The notes below the pieces were generated by a model. It made no database searches and had not been told where the DNA came from. It was given only the letters and a program-made list of their open reading frames with translations. The translations under genes were made by a program, and so were the position numbers. A stretch of 39,741 nt of DNA from Deltaproteobacteria bacterium (lineage in GTDB: Bacteria; Desulfobacterota; Binatia; Binatales; Binataceae): contig JAKBMB010000019.1 in NCBI GenBank assembly GCA_021831785.1, positions 1 to 39,741 of the forward strand, read 5' to 3'. This document shows positions 1 to 6,640 of the stretch, piece after piece. Each line of letters starts with the position of its first letter. The first letter of the stretch is position 1.

Positions 1-8
1 CTGTCAAA

Positions 9-99
9 TGGCGGAGGGGGTGGGATTCGAACCCACGAAGGACTCATCGCCCTTGCCGGTTTTCAAGACCGGTGCCTTCAACCGCTCGGCCACCCCTCC
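9..99 (-). tRNA. tRNA-Ser (anticodon UGA)
   Basis: Read on the minus strand, this is a complete class II tRNA. The 7-bp acceptor stem pairs GGAGGGG (99-93) with CCCCTCC (19-13), followed by a discriminator G and an encoded CCA (11-9). The anticodon stem CCGGT/ACCGG encloses the loop CTTGAAA, with anticodon TGA at plus-strand 65-63. The extra bases between the anticodon and T arms form the long variable arm typical of serine tRNAs, and the T-loop TTCGAAT is present. It would read UCA codons. Its D-arm to anticodon-loop segment is duplicated at 2982-3011, marking it as the integration site of the neighbouring island. Confidence 0.97.
61..90. repeat. att-like direct repeat, tRNA copy
   Basis: These thirty bases of the tRNA-Ser gene (tRNA nucleotides 10-39, D-arm through anticodon loop) are identical to 2982-3011. 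On the plus strand the repeat begins TTTCAAGACC and ends CCGCTCGGC. It is the proximal boundary of the island. Confidence 0.85.
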
Positions 100-111
100 A
101 CGCCTCATCAG

Positions 112-327
112 TCAAACACTTACAGTATCACTGGCTTCTACGCGACGATTCGAGTGCCCACTTATTGCCCACTTTTCCCCGGTTTCCGCCGCAGTGCCCA
201 TTTTATCCAGGATGATCTGCTTCAGCCGGCCGCCGACCGCTATCTGCCAGTTGCGCTTGCCGAGAACCGGATCAGCGTAACGCTCGTCCCATTCCTGCCG
301 CGCTTTAAGATAGACCGTGCCTTCCAT
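112..327 (-). pseudogene. TrbF-like conjugal transfer protein fragment
   Basis: A 71-codon open frame starts with ATG at 327. Residues 6-31, beginning YLKARQEWDERYAD and ending KRNWQIAVG, resemble the cytoplasmic N-terminus of TrbF, the VirB8-like inner-membrane component of mating-pair-formation systems. After that the similarity stops: the transmembrane segment and the periplasmic domain (family length about 230 residues) are missing and the tail is unrelated. It lies directly beside the tRNA att site. I read it as a remnant of conjugation genes rather than a working protein. The family assignment rests on one short motif. Confidence 0.5.
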
Positions 328-595
328 ACCGGTGCCTCGTTACCGAACTTCGAGCACGCATTGTGAAATTCGTGCTCGCAGGATTCACGAGGTGAGCAAA
401 ACGCTTGCCAGAGAGGCGGGGAACGATACTGCAGATGGGCACCCTAGGATTCGGCGGCGTCCGGCGTCATCGGACTTGATGTGATCTAAGATGACGACGA
501 TGGGTCGTTTCGGTACGCCGGTCACGATCTTCCAAAGCGTCAGATCGCCTCGAACGACATTGGCGATTCGTGGCGCCGGCCGGTAAGCTCTCTGG
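328..595. other. Island spacer, no gene recognised
   Basis: Open frames exist on both strands but none resembles a known family or has a convincing ribosome site. The stretch contains no tRNA, clear hairpin or repeat that I can see. Confidence 0.5.
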
Positions 596-1005
596 ATGGA
601 ATCAGTCTTACGCGGAAGCTGTCTCTGCGGAGCGGCCACGTACCGGGTGTCGGACCCCTTCTGAGCTTTGTGCACTGTCACTGCTCGCGCTGTCGCAAGG
701 TGACAGGCAGTGCGCACGCTTCGAACCTGCGCGTTACGCCCGATCAATTTTCGTGGACTTCGGGGCAGGAACTGACGGTCCGGTTTGATCTGCCCGAGGC
801 GCAGAGCTTCGCGACTACTTTCTGCTCGCGCTGCGGCTCACCGCTGCCGCATCTAACGCGCAGCGGACGGAGCGTCATAGTGCCCGCTGGGTCGCTCGAT
901 ACCGAGCCATCCTGTCAACCGGAGTGCCACGCTTACTGGGACTCGCGATCAAGCTGGACTTGTGGCGAAGAGGAATTGCCTCGCCTCTCCAGAGCCGCAG
1001 CCTAG
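596..1005 (+). pseudogene. GFA-family zinc protein, frameshifted
   Basis: Members of the GFA (glutathione-dependent formaldehyde-activating enzyme/CENP-V) fold bind zinc through CxC and CxxC motifs; many have unknown substrates. From ATG 596, frame 2 reads MESVLRGSCLCGAATYRVSD and stops at a TGA about position 661. The next frame continues exactly where the family would: LSFVHCHCSRCRK (from about 661), then FCSRCGSPLP with the second zinc pair. Adding one base near 660 (CTTCTGAGC to CTTCCTGAGC) restores one frame of about 137 codons. It is therefore a gene broken by a single deletion, a sequencing error, or less likely a gene restarted at GTG 670. It is the first of two GFA relics in the island. 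Confidence 0.75.
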
Positions 1006-1250
1006 CGTTCGCGAATCAGAACGTCCGGCGTAGCTGTGCGGACAGCTTGGATGAGCACGCTGCAGAGTTTGTCAGGAGTGTCGGCCCTTACGGGAGTCCT
1101 TGGATCGAGTCGACGCAACGTAGCAAGCAGTAAGCTAGCGGCGAATACCCAGAAGTGGTTGTGTCTTGGCGCCTCGATCTGGCCGATAAGCGCTTCAAAT
1201 CGATCGGCGAACGGCGGATAGTCTTCGGTTTCCGCGCGTGCTTCGGTCAA
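1002..1250 (-). CDS. Small hypothetical protein, partner of U49-like peptidase
   Basis: This gene encodes 82 residues. The start is TTG at 1250, chosen because a GGAGG (1260-1256) sits five bases upstream and overlaps the stop of the peptidase gene, implying translational coupling. The protein has a central hydrophobic stretch HFWVFAASLLLATL (about residues 32-45) and is otherwise polar, with no motif I recognise. The context suggests it acts with, regulates or neutralises the peptidase, but that is inference. The gene's end touches the end of the broken GFA gene on the other strand. Confidence 0.5.
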   Translation of the reverse strand: MTEARAETEDYPPFADRFEALIGQIEAPRHNHFWVFAASLLLATLRRLDPRTPVRADTPDKLCSVLIQAVRTATPDVLIRER

Positions 1251-1259
1251 AGTTGCCTC

Positions 1260-1973
1260 CTAAACAAAGAAGGCTCCGAGCGCTATCGCCATTGCTCGTT
1301 TCATCAGAATCAGGTCGGCCGACCAGGATGTCGTCTTCGCGTACGAGTCGATCTTCGCGAGCAGGAAGTCTCGCGCGAACACATCGCAGGCAATCTCCTC
1401 ATCGGGACGGCGCGGCGGCGCGTTCTTGTCTTTCGCGAACATCACGTGCTGAACTTCATGCAAAAAACCGTACGCAGTCGCCATAATCGCCAGATCGAAG
1501 ACGGCCTTTTGCTCAGCGCTCAAGGAGGAGCGATCGGCCATGGGATCCGGGAGGTCAAGGGGCCACGCGACATCGTCTGCGGACTGCGCGGCTACGGCAT
1601 TACGCACAACGTAGAGGAGTCCTTCGAATGACGCCCGAGCTTTCTCCAAGCCTTGATCCCTCTGCATCATCTCCAAGTCGATGGAACATCCAGTAGCGAG
1701 GGCAAGCAATACATGTGGGCTGTAGCAGACGAACATCCGCCAGGCCGAATGAGCAAGGACCCAAAGAATGCGCATCGTCTTGTTATCGAACTCGATTACC
1801 TTGCCACGCGATCTGAAGCCAATCTTCAGCGAATCGGAAACGACAGCGAACTGTAGATCGTATTTCGCCCAGATCTCCCGGAGTTCGGCTGCCCGTTCTG
1901 GAACACTGTCGACGATTACACGCTCGGCAATGGCTTGATCCACAGGCCGGAAATTGAAACCAGGCGTCTTCAT
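1260..1973 (-). CDS. Lit/U49-like HExxH metallopeptidase
   Basis: The protein has 237 residues from ATG 1973. A zincin motif HEVQH lies at about residues 172-176, followed 15-20 residues later by EEIACDVFARDFLL, which supplies the third acidic ligand and the CD..A signature. This arrangement matches the peptidase U49 family, whose characterised member, the Lit protein of Escherichia coli, cleaves EF-Tu to abort phage infection; ImmA/IrrE-type peptidases are the main alternative. No signal peptide is visible, so action in the cytoplasm is likely. The start is uncertain: an in-frame GTG at 2027 would add 18 residues, but that stretch overlaps a GFA relic in another frame. Neither start has a good ribosome site. 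A small gene follows at once. Confidence 0.65.
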   Translation of the reverse strand: MKTPGFNFRPVDQAIAERVIVDSVPERAAELREIWAKYDLQFAVVSDSLKIGFRSRGKVIEFDNKTMRILWVLAHSAWRMFVCYSPHVLLALATGCSIDLEMMQRDQGLEKARASFEGLLYVVRNAVAAQSADDVAWPLDLPDPMADRSSLSAEQKAVFDLAIMATAYGFLHEVQHVMFAKDKNAPPRRPDEEIACDVFARDFLLAKIDSYAKTTSWSADLILMKRAMAIALGAFFV

Positions 1974-2010
1974 TTTAGTTTGAGAATTGTCGCTGATCTC
2001 ATCGGATGCA

Positions 2011-2138
2011 TGAGCAGCACGGGGCACCGCTGATACGCCGATACTGATTGCAGTGGCAATAAATCACGTCAGACGCGCGATCCATCTTGTATCCGACCGC
2101 GCGCACAGGCACCCGCCGTTGAACGGCCCGTCCATCAT
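2011..2138 (-). pseudogene. Second GFA-family remnant, N-terminal fragment
   Basis: On the minus strand ATG 2138 reads MMDGPFNGGCLC. A one-base deletion then shifts the frame, after which VGYKMDRASDVIYCHCNQYR and ISGAP follow before similarity stops near 2020. This is the N-terminal third of a GFA domain. Besides the frameshift, the second zinc cysteine (CHCNQC in intact proteins) reads tyrosine. It is clearly dead, is not a copy of the 596-1005 remnant, and points the other way. Confidence 0.65.
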
Positions 2139-2172
2139 CGCGTTGGGTTCCTTCACAACCGAGGCGTCGCTT

Positions 2173-2466
2173 TTATCGTGGCGCTAGCGCGCGGGTAACG
2201 GCCTCTGGCTCGCGCGCAATCACGGTCAGAAAAATGCGCGCCGTTCGGTCTGGCGTCCTGCGATGTTGTTCCCAATCCTGCACGGCGTCGATGGCGAACC
2301 CGAATCGCCGGGAAAATTCCGATTGGGAGCACTTCAGCTTTTTCCTCAGCGCCTTGACATCGACTTCATCCGGCACATGCACAACGAAGCCATCGGTGAC
2401 CTCACCCCGCGCGAACGCGCGAGCTTCCTTGGCCGCCTTGATGAGCCTCATTCCAATCTTAGACAC
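2173..2466 (-). CDS. XRE-family antitoxin (HigA/NadS-like)
   Basis: The protein has 97 residues. The C-terminal half is a Cro/C1-type helix-turn-helix: [19 protein letters not shown], then [14 protein letters not shown] (about residues 40-75), the layout of antitoxins paired with RelE/HigB toxins. The N-terminal part (residues 1-35, acidic and basic mix) probably contacts the toxin. It overlaps the 3' end of the toxin gene by 8 bases, so the two are co-translated in toxin-first order. It likely represses its own operon by binding the palindrome at 2824-2838. Confidence 0.85.
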   Translation of the reverse strand: MSKIGMRLIKAAKEARAFARGEVTDGFVVHVPDEVDVKALRKKLKCSQSEFSRRFGFAIDAVQDWEQHRRTPDRTARIFLTVIAREPEAVTRALAPR

Positions 2467-2812
2467 GATGCTTCACTCCCTTCCTGTACTCTCGAACGAT
2501 ATCCCCCAAAATGCCCTTCAACTCGTTCCTTTCCGCTTTGCTCAGGTTCGCTTTATCTCCCTTGGAATAGACAGCCAACAAAAACACCGGCACGTCTTTG
2601 CCGGAATAAAATGTGATCACGCGATACCCACCGCTCTTTCCTTTACCGCGACCCGCAACACGGACCTTGCGGGCGCCGCCAGTGCCGTTGATTTCATCAC
2701 CAACTTCCGGGTGGTTGGCGATCGTCTCAATCACTGAATCCCTGTCGCCTTCCGTTAGGCCGGCGGCCTTGGCGTCAGCGAGATAGGACGGTGTCTCGAC
2801 GACGGTGTGCAT
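2459..2812 (-). CDS. RelE/HigB-family toxin
   Basis: The protein has 117 residues with a RelE/ParE-fold toxin signature: [20 protein letters not shown] at the N-terminus, then [20 protein letters not shown] and [20 protein letters not shown], ending [14 protein letters not shown]. The basic central strand (residues 48-66) is where RelE-type mRNA interferases place their catalytic Arg/Lys. It is predicted to cleave ribosome-bound mRNA and halt growth unless bound by the antitoxin encoded just downstream. Start ATG 2812 has no Shine-Dalgarno sequence and coincides with the predicted transcription start, so the message may be leaderless. Confidence 0.85.
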   Translation of the reverse strand: MHTVVETPSYLADAKAAGLTEGDRDSVIETIANHPEVGDEINGTGGARKVRVAGRGKGKSGGYRVITFYSGKDVPVFLLAVYSKGDKANLSKAERNELKGILGDIVREYRKGVKHRV

Positions 2813-2817
2813 TCTCG

Positions 2818-2846
2818 ACTCTATACGGCAATGCCGTAGATGTCAA
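2818..2846 (-). promoter_or_regulatory. Sigma-70-type promoter of the toxin-antitoxin operon
   Basis: On the minus strand a consensus -35 TTGACA (2846-2841) and a -10 TAGAGT (2823-2818) are separated by exactly 17 bases. The expected transcription start, 6-7 bases past the -10, is 2811-2812, the first base of the toxin ATG. Confidence 0.75.
2824..2838. promoter_or_regulatory. Operator palindrome in the promoter spacer
   Basis: Perfect inverted repeat TACGGC-AAT-GCCGTA. It lies between the -35 and -10 boxes of the toxin-antitoxin promoter, where a bound XRE antitoxin would block RNA polymerase. Binding is inferred from position and symmetry. Confidence 0.7.
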
Positions 2847-2981
2847 GCGAATGGCCGGAGGGAATCAGTGCCCACTTCCGGATTTATCCACAGGATCTGA
2901 GACGATCGCGACCGACAGAAAACCCTTATATTTCCGCCATAATATGACGTGAGGTAATCTCGCAAAACCCTTCGGGCAAGA

Positions 2982-3011
2982 TTTCAAGACCGGTGCCTTC
3001 AACCGCTCGGC
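2982..3011. repeat. att-like direct repeat, distal copy
   Basis: Perfect 30-bp copy of tRNA-Ser positions 61-90. The next base differs (A instead of C) and no acceptor stem can be made from the flank, so this copy is not a functional tRNA. Upstream, 2847-2981 holds no gene. Confidence 0.85.
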
Positions 3012-3154
3012 ACGCCGCACGCTTTCCAAATGAAGCACTTACGGCATTTCCGCTCTCGGCGCGGCCGTTGGCGACTTCTGCGACGCCCGCTCGAATGGGA
3101 AGTAGCCAAGGGTGGCGCGAAGTGGTAAACAGAGAAAGGGCCGCAATTCTCACC

Positions 3155-3868
3155 ATGCACGGGCGAATTTGGGCGCTTTTAGCGGTATTTGCCTTCAGCT
3201 CTACCGCGTTTAGCGCTGGAGTAACGATTAAGACCAGCGGCACGCTCGTCGCGCCTGCCAAGGACGTACCGCTCTTGGTCGTCTCGACCGACCCGGTAAT
3301 TCAACGCGTTCTCTCCGAGGACATTTCTGCGGCCGGGCGAACTACGATCACCTTGGCCAAGCGGGCGGCAACGCTCACCGTCACCTCCACGCAACGAGCG
3401 CTCACGCCCGGGCTCGCGGTGCAACAGCTCGCTCCCGGCGACCCCGAGGTAGGAAGGCTTCTCGCCGAAGCCGGAGTCGAGGCGCCCGCGCTCGGCGTCG
3501 GCGAGAGTGAACCGGCGAACTCGAACCCGGCCGCTGCGCCGCCCACGGTGGCGCTCGACCCGCAGCAGCAACAGGCGGCGCGCTACCAGCAGTCCTTCGC
3601 GCCGATGCTGGGCGGTTTCGGGATGCCGAGCATGGGCATGCCCGGGATGGGGACCTCCACGGGAGGCGGATCCATGGCCAGCGGGCTGGGGAGTCTGCTG
3701 GGCCAACACAGCGGAGAAAGCCCGATCTACGACACCGCATTGGTGGTTATCGCCGAACTTGACCAGGGCGGCAAAATGACGCTTTTGGCGATCGTGCCGC
3801 CCGACGAGAATATATCGGCGGTCAAGGAAACACTGGCCGAGAGAATCGCTAACGCCCTCCTGCGTTAG
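3155..3868 (+). CDS. Secreted hypothetical protein with Met/Gly-rich segment
   Basis: The protein has 237 residues from ATG 3155. This start gives a clean signal peptide (MHGRIWALLAVFAFSSTAFS, cleavage near AFSAG); longer starts run back into the att repeat. The mature part has a beta-rich region (residues 22-100), a Pro/Ala/Gln linker, a Met/Gly-rich stretch GFGMPSMGMPGMG (about residues 154-166), and a C-terminal domain (about 190-237) ending NISAVKETLAERIANALLR. I recognise no family. It is the first gene beyond the island and is followed 134 bases later by imuA on the same strand. Expression signals are weak: a GAGAAAGGG lies 15 bases before the ATG. Confidence 0.6.
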   Translation: MHGRIWALLAVFAFSSTAFSAGVTIKTSGTLVAPAKDVPLLVVSTDPVIQRVLSEDISAAGRTTITLAKRAATLTVTSTQRALTPGLAVQQLAPGDPEVGRLLAEAGVEAPALGVGESEPANSNPAAAPPTVALDPQQQQAARYQQSFAPMLGGFGMPSMGMPGMGTSTGGGSMASGLGSLLGQHSGESPIYDTALVVIAELDQGGKMTLLAIVPPDENISAVKETLAERIANALLR

Positions 3869-3966
3869 CAAAGAGCGCACAAATCATTGTGGGCGAGCCT
3901 GCGCCGCCCTCGACCTGCCTCCTGCGTCCGGCATCACGCGACGGCACTACGGCCGTGCTCCACGTA

Positions 3967-3996
3967 TTGACATGTAAGCGAATAAAAAGCGAAAAT
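3967..3996 (+). promoter_or_regulatory. Candidate promoter of imuA-imuB-dnaE2
   Basis: A consensus -35 TTGACA (3967-3972) is followed after 18 bases by GAAAAT (3991-3996), a 4/6 match to the -10 box. Transcription would start about 4003, at the imuA ATG. I saw no LexA box of the common gamma-, alpha- or Gram-positive types here, although these cassettes are normally SOS-controlled. Confidence 0.45.
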
Positions 3997-4002
3997 AGCC
4001 GC

Positions 4003-4986
4003 ATGGCGACCTCGATTTCACCTTGGATAAACGGCACCGCTGCGGACTCAAGAACCGGCACTGATACGGATAGCTCTTTAGATCCGCCAAGCCGGTCGGA
4101 ACGAGAGGGTATCGATACACTCGCAGCGGCGGCGCGCGCGGCCGGATGGGTTAAGCCGGCGCATGAGTTTGCGCGAACGCTGAGAAAAGACCGTCTGCCT
4201 TCGGATTTACTCGCGGTGGATATGCTCCTGGAGGGCGGCCTTGCGCGCGGCAGAATAAGCGAGATTATCGGCCGGCACGGCGCGGGTAAGACCTCCTTGG
4301 CGGCGCGCTTTACGGCGGCTGCAACTCAACGCGGAGAAACCGCGGCTTGGATCGATTCATCCGGCGCCTTCGATCCTGCAAGCCTCCAACAAGCAGACGT
4401 GATCCTTTCACGGGTGTTGTGGGTCAACCCCAGCGGCACCGGCTTTGCGCTTGGCCGCCGCCTCGGCCCGGCGAGGCAGTGGTGTGGCGATGAGGCGGCG
4501 CCGCTCGCCGGCCATTTCGTCCGCTCGTGCGCAGAGCGGCCCGGGGATGGCGCGCGCCGATCGGCCCTTGCCGGTCAGCAATGGCGCGCGGCTGAGCTGG
4601 CGCTCAAGGCGGGCGGCTTCGGCCTGTTGGTGCTCGATCTAGGCAGCTATCAGGGCGTAGTTTCGCGGATTGCAGCGCTGAGGCTCGCCCGGGCGGCGGA
4701 GCAAAGCGCCACCGCAGTCCTAATCCTGACCCGGCAGCGGATGTGCGGCTCTTTCGCCGCCCTGACCCTGGCGCTTAAAAGCGCGCCGCGCTTTAGCCGG
4801 CTTGACGCCGGCGCCCCGGTCTTGTTCGACGGGCTTAAGATCGAAGCCCGCCTTGCGCGCAATAAACTCGGCGCTCCGGGACGCGCAGCGGCCTGGAGCG
4901 CGCTGACCGCCCCGCCACCGGCGCGCTCGGCGCTATCGGTTCTTCTTTCGCGGCCGGTCGCGCTCGTCCGAGCGGTTTCGGGATAG
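4003..4986 (+). CDS. imuA: ImuA, RecA-like component of the mutasome
   Basis: The protein has 327 residues from ATG 4003. It has the RecA-fold ATPase pattern of ImuA: a lead-in LPSDLLAVDMLLEGGLARGR, Walker A GRHGAGKT (about residues 92-99), a conserved SSGAFDPASL acceptor-type loop, and a Walker B-like stretch FGLLVLDLG. ImuA works with ImuB and the error-prone polymerase DnaE2 in DNA-damage-induced mutagenesis. The next two genes are exactly these, 25 and 36 bases apart, so the three form one operon. An upstream GTG (3889) keeps the frame open but would place the promoter inside the gene, so ATG 4003 is preferred. No ribosome site precedes it. Confidence 0.85.
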   Translation: MATSISPWINGTAADSRTGTDTDSSLDPPSRSEREGIDTLAAAARAAGWVKPAHEFARTLRKDRLPSDLLAVDMLLEGGLARGRISEIIGRHGAGKTSLAARFTAAATQRGETAAWIDSSGAFDPASLQQADVILSRVLWVNPSGTGFALGRRLGPARQWCGDEAAPLAGHFVRSCAERPGDGARRSALAGQQWRAAELALKAGGFGLLVLDLGSYQGVVSRIAALRLARAAEQSATAVLILTRQRMCGSFAALTLALKSAPRFSRLDAGAPVLFDGLKIEARLARNKLGAPGRAAAWSALTAPPPARSALSVLLSRPVALVRAVSG

Positions 4987-5011
4987 CGTTCGGGATGCGG
5001 GGGAACGCACG

Positions 5012-6604
5012 ATGGCGCGCGTCGCCTGTCTTCTGGTTGCCGCTTTTCCGCTCGCCGCGCTCGTGCGCGCAAATCCTGACCTGCGCGACATGCCCCTCCT
5101 CGCTCTGACCCGCGAGCACGCGCCGCTTACCGCCGAGCTGTGCGCCGTGTCGGAGCGCGCTCGGGCCGCGCGCGTGCGCGTGGGGATGACCGTTGCGCAG
5201 GCCCAGTCGCTCGCGCCCGGGCTGATCGTTATGCGGCGTTGCGCAGCCGCCGAACGCTCGGCCGCCGACGCGCTGCTCGAAGTCGCGCATTCGCTCTCGC
5301 CCGCGGTCGAAGCCGGGACGCCCGGATGCGTCTGGCTCGACGTGGAAGGGCTTGAGCGCCTGTACGGCGCGGAGGAAGAAATCGCGCGCGCGCTTTTGCG
5401 CCGGGCCGCGCGCGTCGGGCTGGAAGCCTCGGTGGGGATCGCTTCCGGCAAGGAAATCGCCTATCTGGCGGCCCGCCGCGGCAAAACGCGCGTTATCGCG
5501 CCGCAGGCGGAGCGCGAGTTCCTGGAGCGGCTTCCGCTCGACCTGCTCGATCCGGGGGACGAGCTTAAGCTGACCCTGTCGCGCTGGGGATTGCGCCGCC
5601 TGGGCGAGCTTGCCCGGCTTGACGCGCACGCGGCCGGCAGCCGACTCGGCGCGCGGGGCGCCGAGCTGATCAGGCTTGCGCGGGGCGAAAGCGCCCGCCC
5701 GCCACTTGCGCCCCAGCCGCCCGAGCGCGTGTTCGAGGAAAGGGTCGAGCTGGAGTACGCGGCGGAAAGCCTCGAGCCGCTCGGCTTTCTGATGCATACG
5801 ATGCTCAAGCGGCTGGTGGAGCGGCTTCAACTTTGCGGCTTGCTTGCCGGCGATATGACGCTCGAGCTTAAGCTTCTCGGCCGGCGCCGGGACAGCCGGC
5901 GCGTCGTGGTCGCGGCCGCGGCCGATGACGCCCGCCCGCTGCTTGAGCTGCTCAAGCTCAGCCTTGAGCAAGCGGCGCCGCCCGCCGCCGTGGAAGCGGT
6001 GCGCATCGTGGTCGAGCCGCGCGCGCCGCGCCCGCTTCAGGGCGACATGTTCGCGCCCGCGCGGCCCGCTCCGGCGCGATTGCAGACGACGATCGCGCTG
6101 CTCGCAACGCTGTGCGGCCCCGACGGCGTAGGGACGCTTGAACCGCGCGATTCCTACCGCCCCGAGGCTGCGGCATACGGCCCGTTTACGCCCGCTCCGC
6201 CTCGGCTGCCGGCCGAAAAGCCGGTGGTGAAAGGTGTAGCGCAACTGGCGCTGCGCGCTATACGGCCGGCCGAGGAGATCGAGGTGATGTGCGCGCGCGA
6301 CCTCCCCGAGTTCGTGCGCGGGCGCACCGTATGCGCGCGCGTGCTCTCGGCGGCCGGACCGTGGCGCCGGCAGGGAGAATGGTGGCGGCAGCCTTCAACC
6401 TCTTTCGCGCCCGCGCCGGCCGCGCCGACAGAAAAGCGTCGCCTTGCTTCGGGCCCGCCGCAAATCGACTCGGACTCGCCGCCCGCCGCCTCAAGCCCGC
6501 TCGCGCGCGACTACTACGAGCTCGCTCTGGACGACGGCGCGGTCTACCGGGTGTTTTACGATTTGTGCCGCGCGCGATGGTTTCTCGACGGCATCTATGA
6601 CTAG
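5012..6604 (+). CDS. imuB: ImuB, Y-family polymerase-like mutasome adaptor
   Basis: The protein has 530 residues. ATG 5012 is preceded by GGGGGAA at a good distance. The fold is that of DinB/UmuC polymerases: palm residues 1-165 including GCVWLDVEGLERLYG and ASVGIASGKEIAYLAA, HhH/thumb LGELARLDAHAAGSRLG, and a little-finger region to about 330. The first catalytic aspartate is absent and the usual adjacent Asp-Glu is spread as D110-V-E112, consistent with ImuB proteins acting as non-catalytic hubs. QGDMF at 343-347 matches the beta-clamp-binding pentapeptide. The C-terminal region (about 420-530) is variable and ends in DDGAVYRVFYDLCRARWFLD, typical of ImuB. It should recruit DnaE2 and ImuA to the clamp. 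Confidence 0.9.
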   Translation: MARVACLLVAAFPLAALVRANPDLRDMPLLALTREHAPLTAELCAVSERARAARVRVGMTVAQAQSLAPGLIVMRRCAAAERSAADALLEVAHSLSPAVEAGTPGCVWLDVEGLERLYGAEEEIARALLRRAARVGLEASVGIASGKEIAYLAARRGKTRVIAPQAEREFLERLPLDLLDPGDELKLTLSRWGLRRLGELARLDAHAAGSRLGARGAELIRLARGESARPPLAPQPPERVFEERVELEYAAESLEPLGFLMHTMLKRLVERLQLCGLLAGDMTLELKLLGRRRDSRRVVVAAAADDARPLLELLKLSLEQAAPPAAVEAVRIVVEPRAPRPLQGDMFAPARPAPARLQTTIALLATLCGPDGVGTLEPRDSYRPEAAAYGPFTPAPPRLPAEKPVVKGVAQLALRAIRPAEEIEVMCARDLPEFVRGRTVCARVLSAAGPWRRQGEWWRQPSTSFAPAPAAPTEKRRLASGPPQIDSDSPPAASSPLARDYYELALDDGAVYRVFYDLCRARWFLDGIYD

Positions 6605-6640
6605 CGCGCCGACTCCGTCGCGCTCAGGCGGGCGCACGCG

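Larger units (their letters stand above)
61..3011. mobile_element. Decayed genomic island at tRNA-Ser
   Basis: A perfect 30-bp direct repeat, 61-90 inside tRNA-Ser and 2982-3011, brackets this segment. The contents are typical accessory cargo and debris: a fragment resembling conjugation protein TrbF, two broken GFA-family genes, a Lit/U49-like peptidase and a toxin-antitoxin pair. By eye the DNA is less GC-rich than the flanks. No integrase gene is visible, so the element cannot move by itself and looks like the residue of an integrative or conjugative element. The island lies on the 5' side of the tRNA, so the element must have restored the tRNA 5' end; the distal copy lacks a recognisable acceptor strand, which fits decay. 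Island status is an inference from repeat plus cargo. Confidence 0.7.

Noticed and set aside
385..747. 120-codon minus-strand frame in the island
   Set aside because: No family similarity or ribosome site, and it overlaps the better supported GFA remnant.
2884..2892. Perfect DnaA box TTATCCACA
   Set aside because: A single box without neighbours, AT-rich unwinding region or replication genes; one chance match in this length is not surprising.
4835..6244. 469-codon minus-strand frame opposite imuA/imuB
   Set aside because: Arg/Ala-rich shadow frame; imuB on the plus strand has full family motifs.
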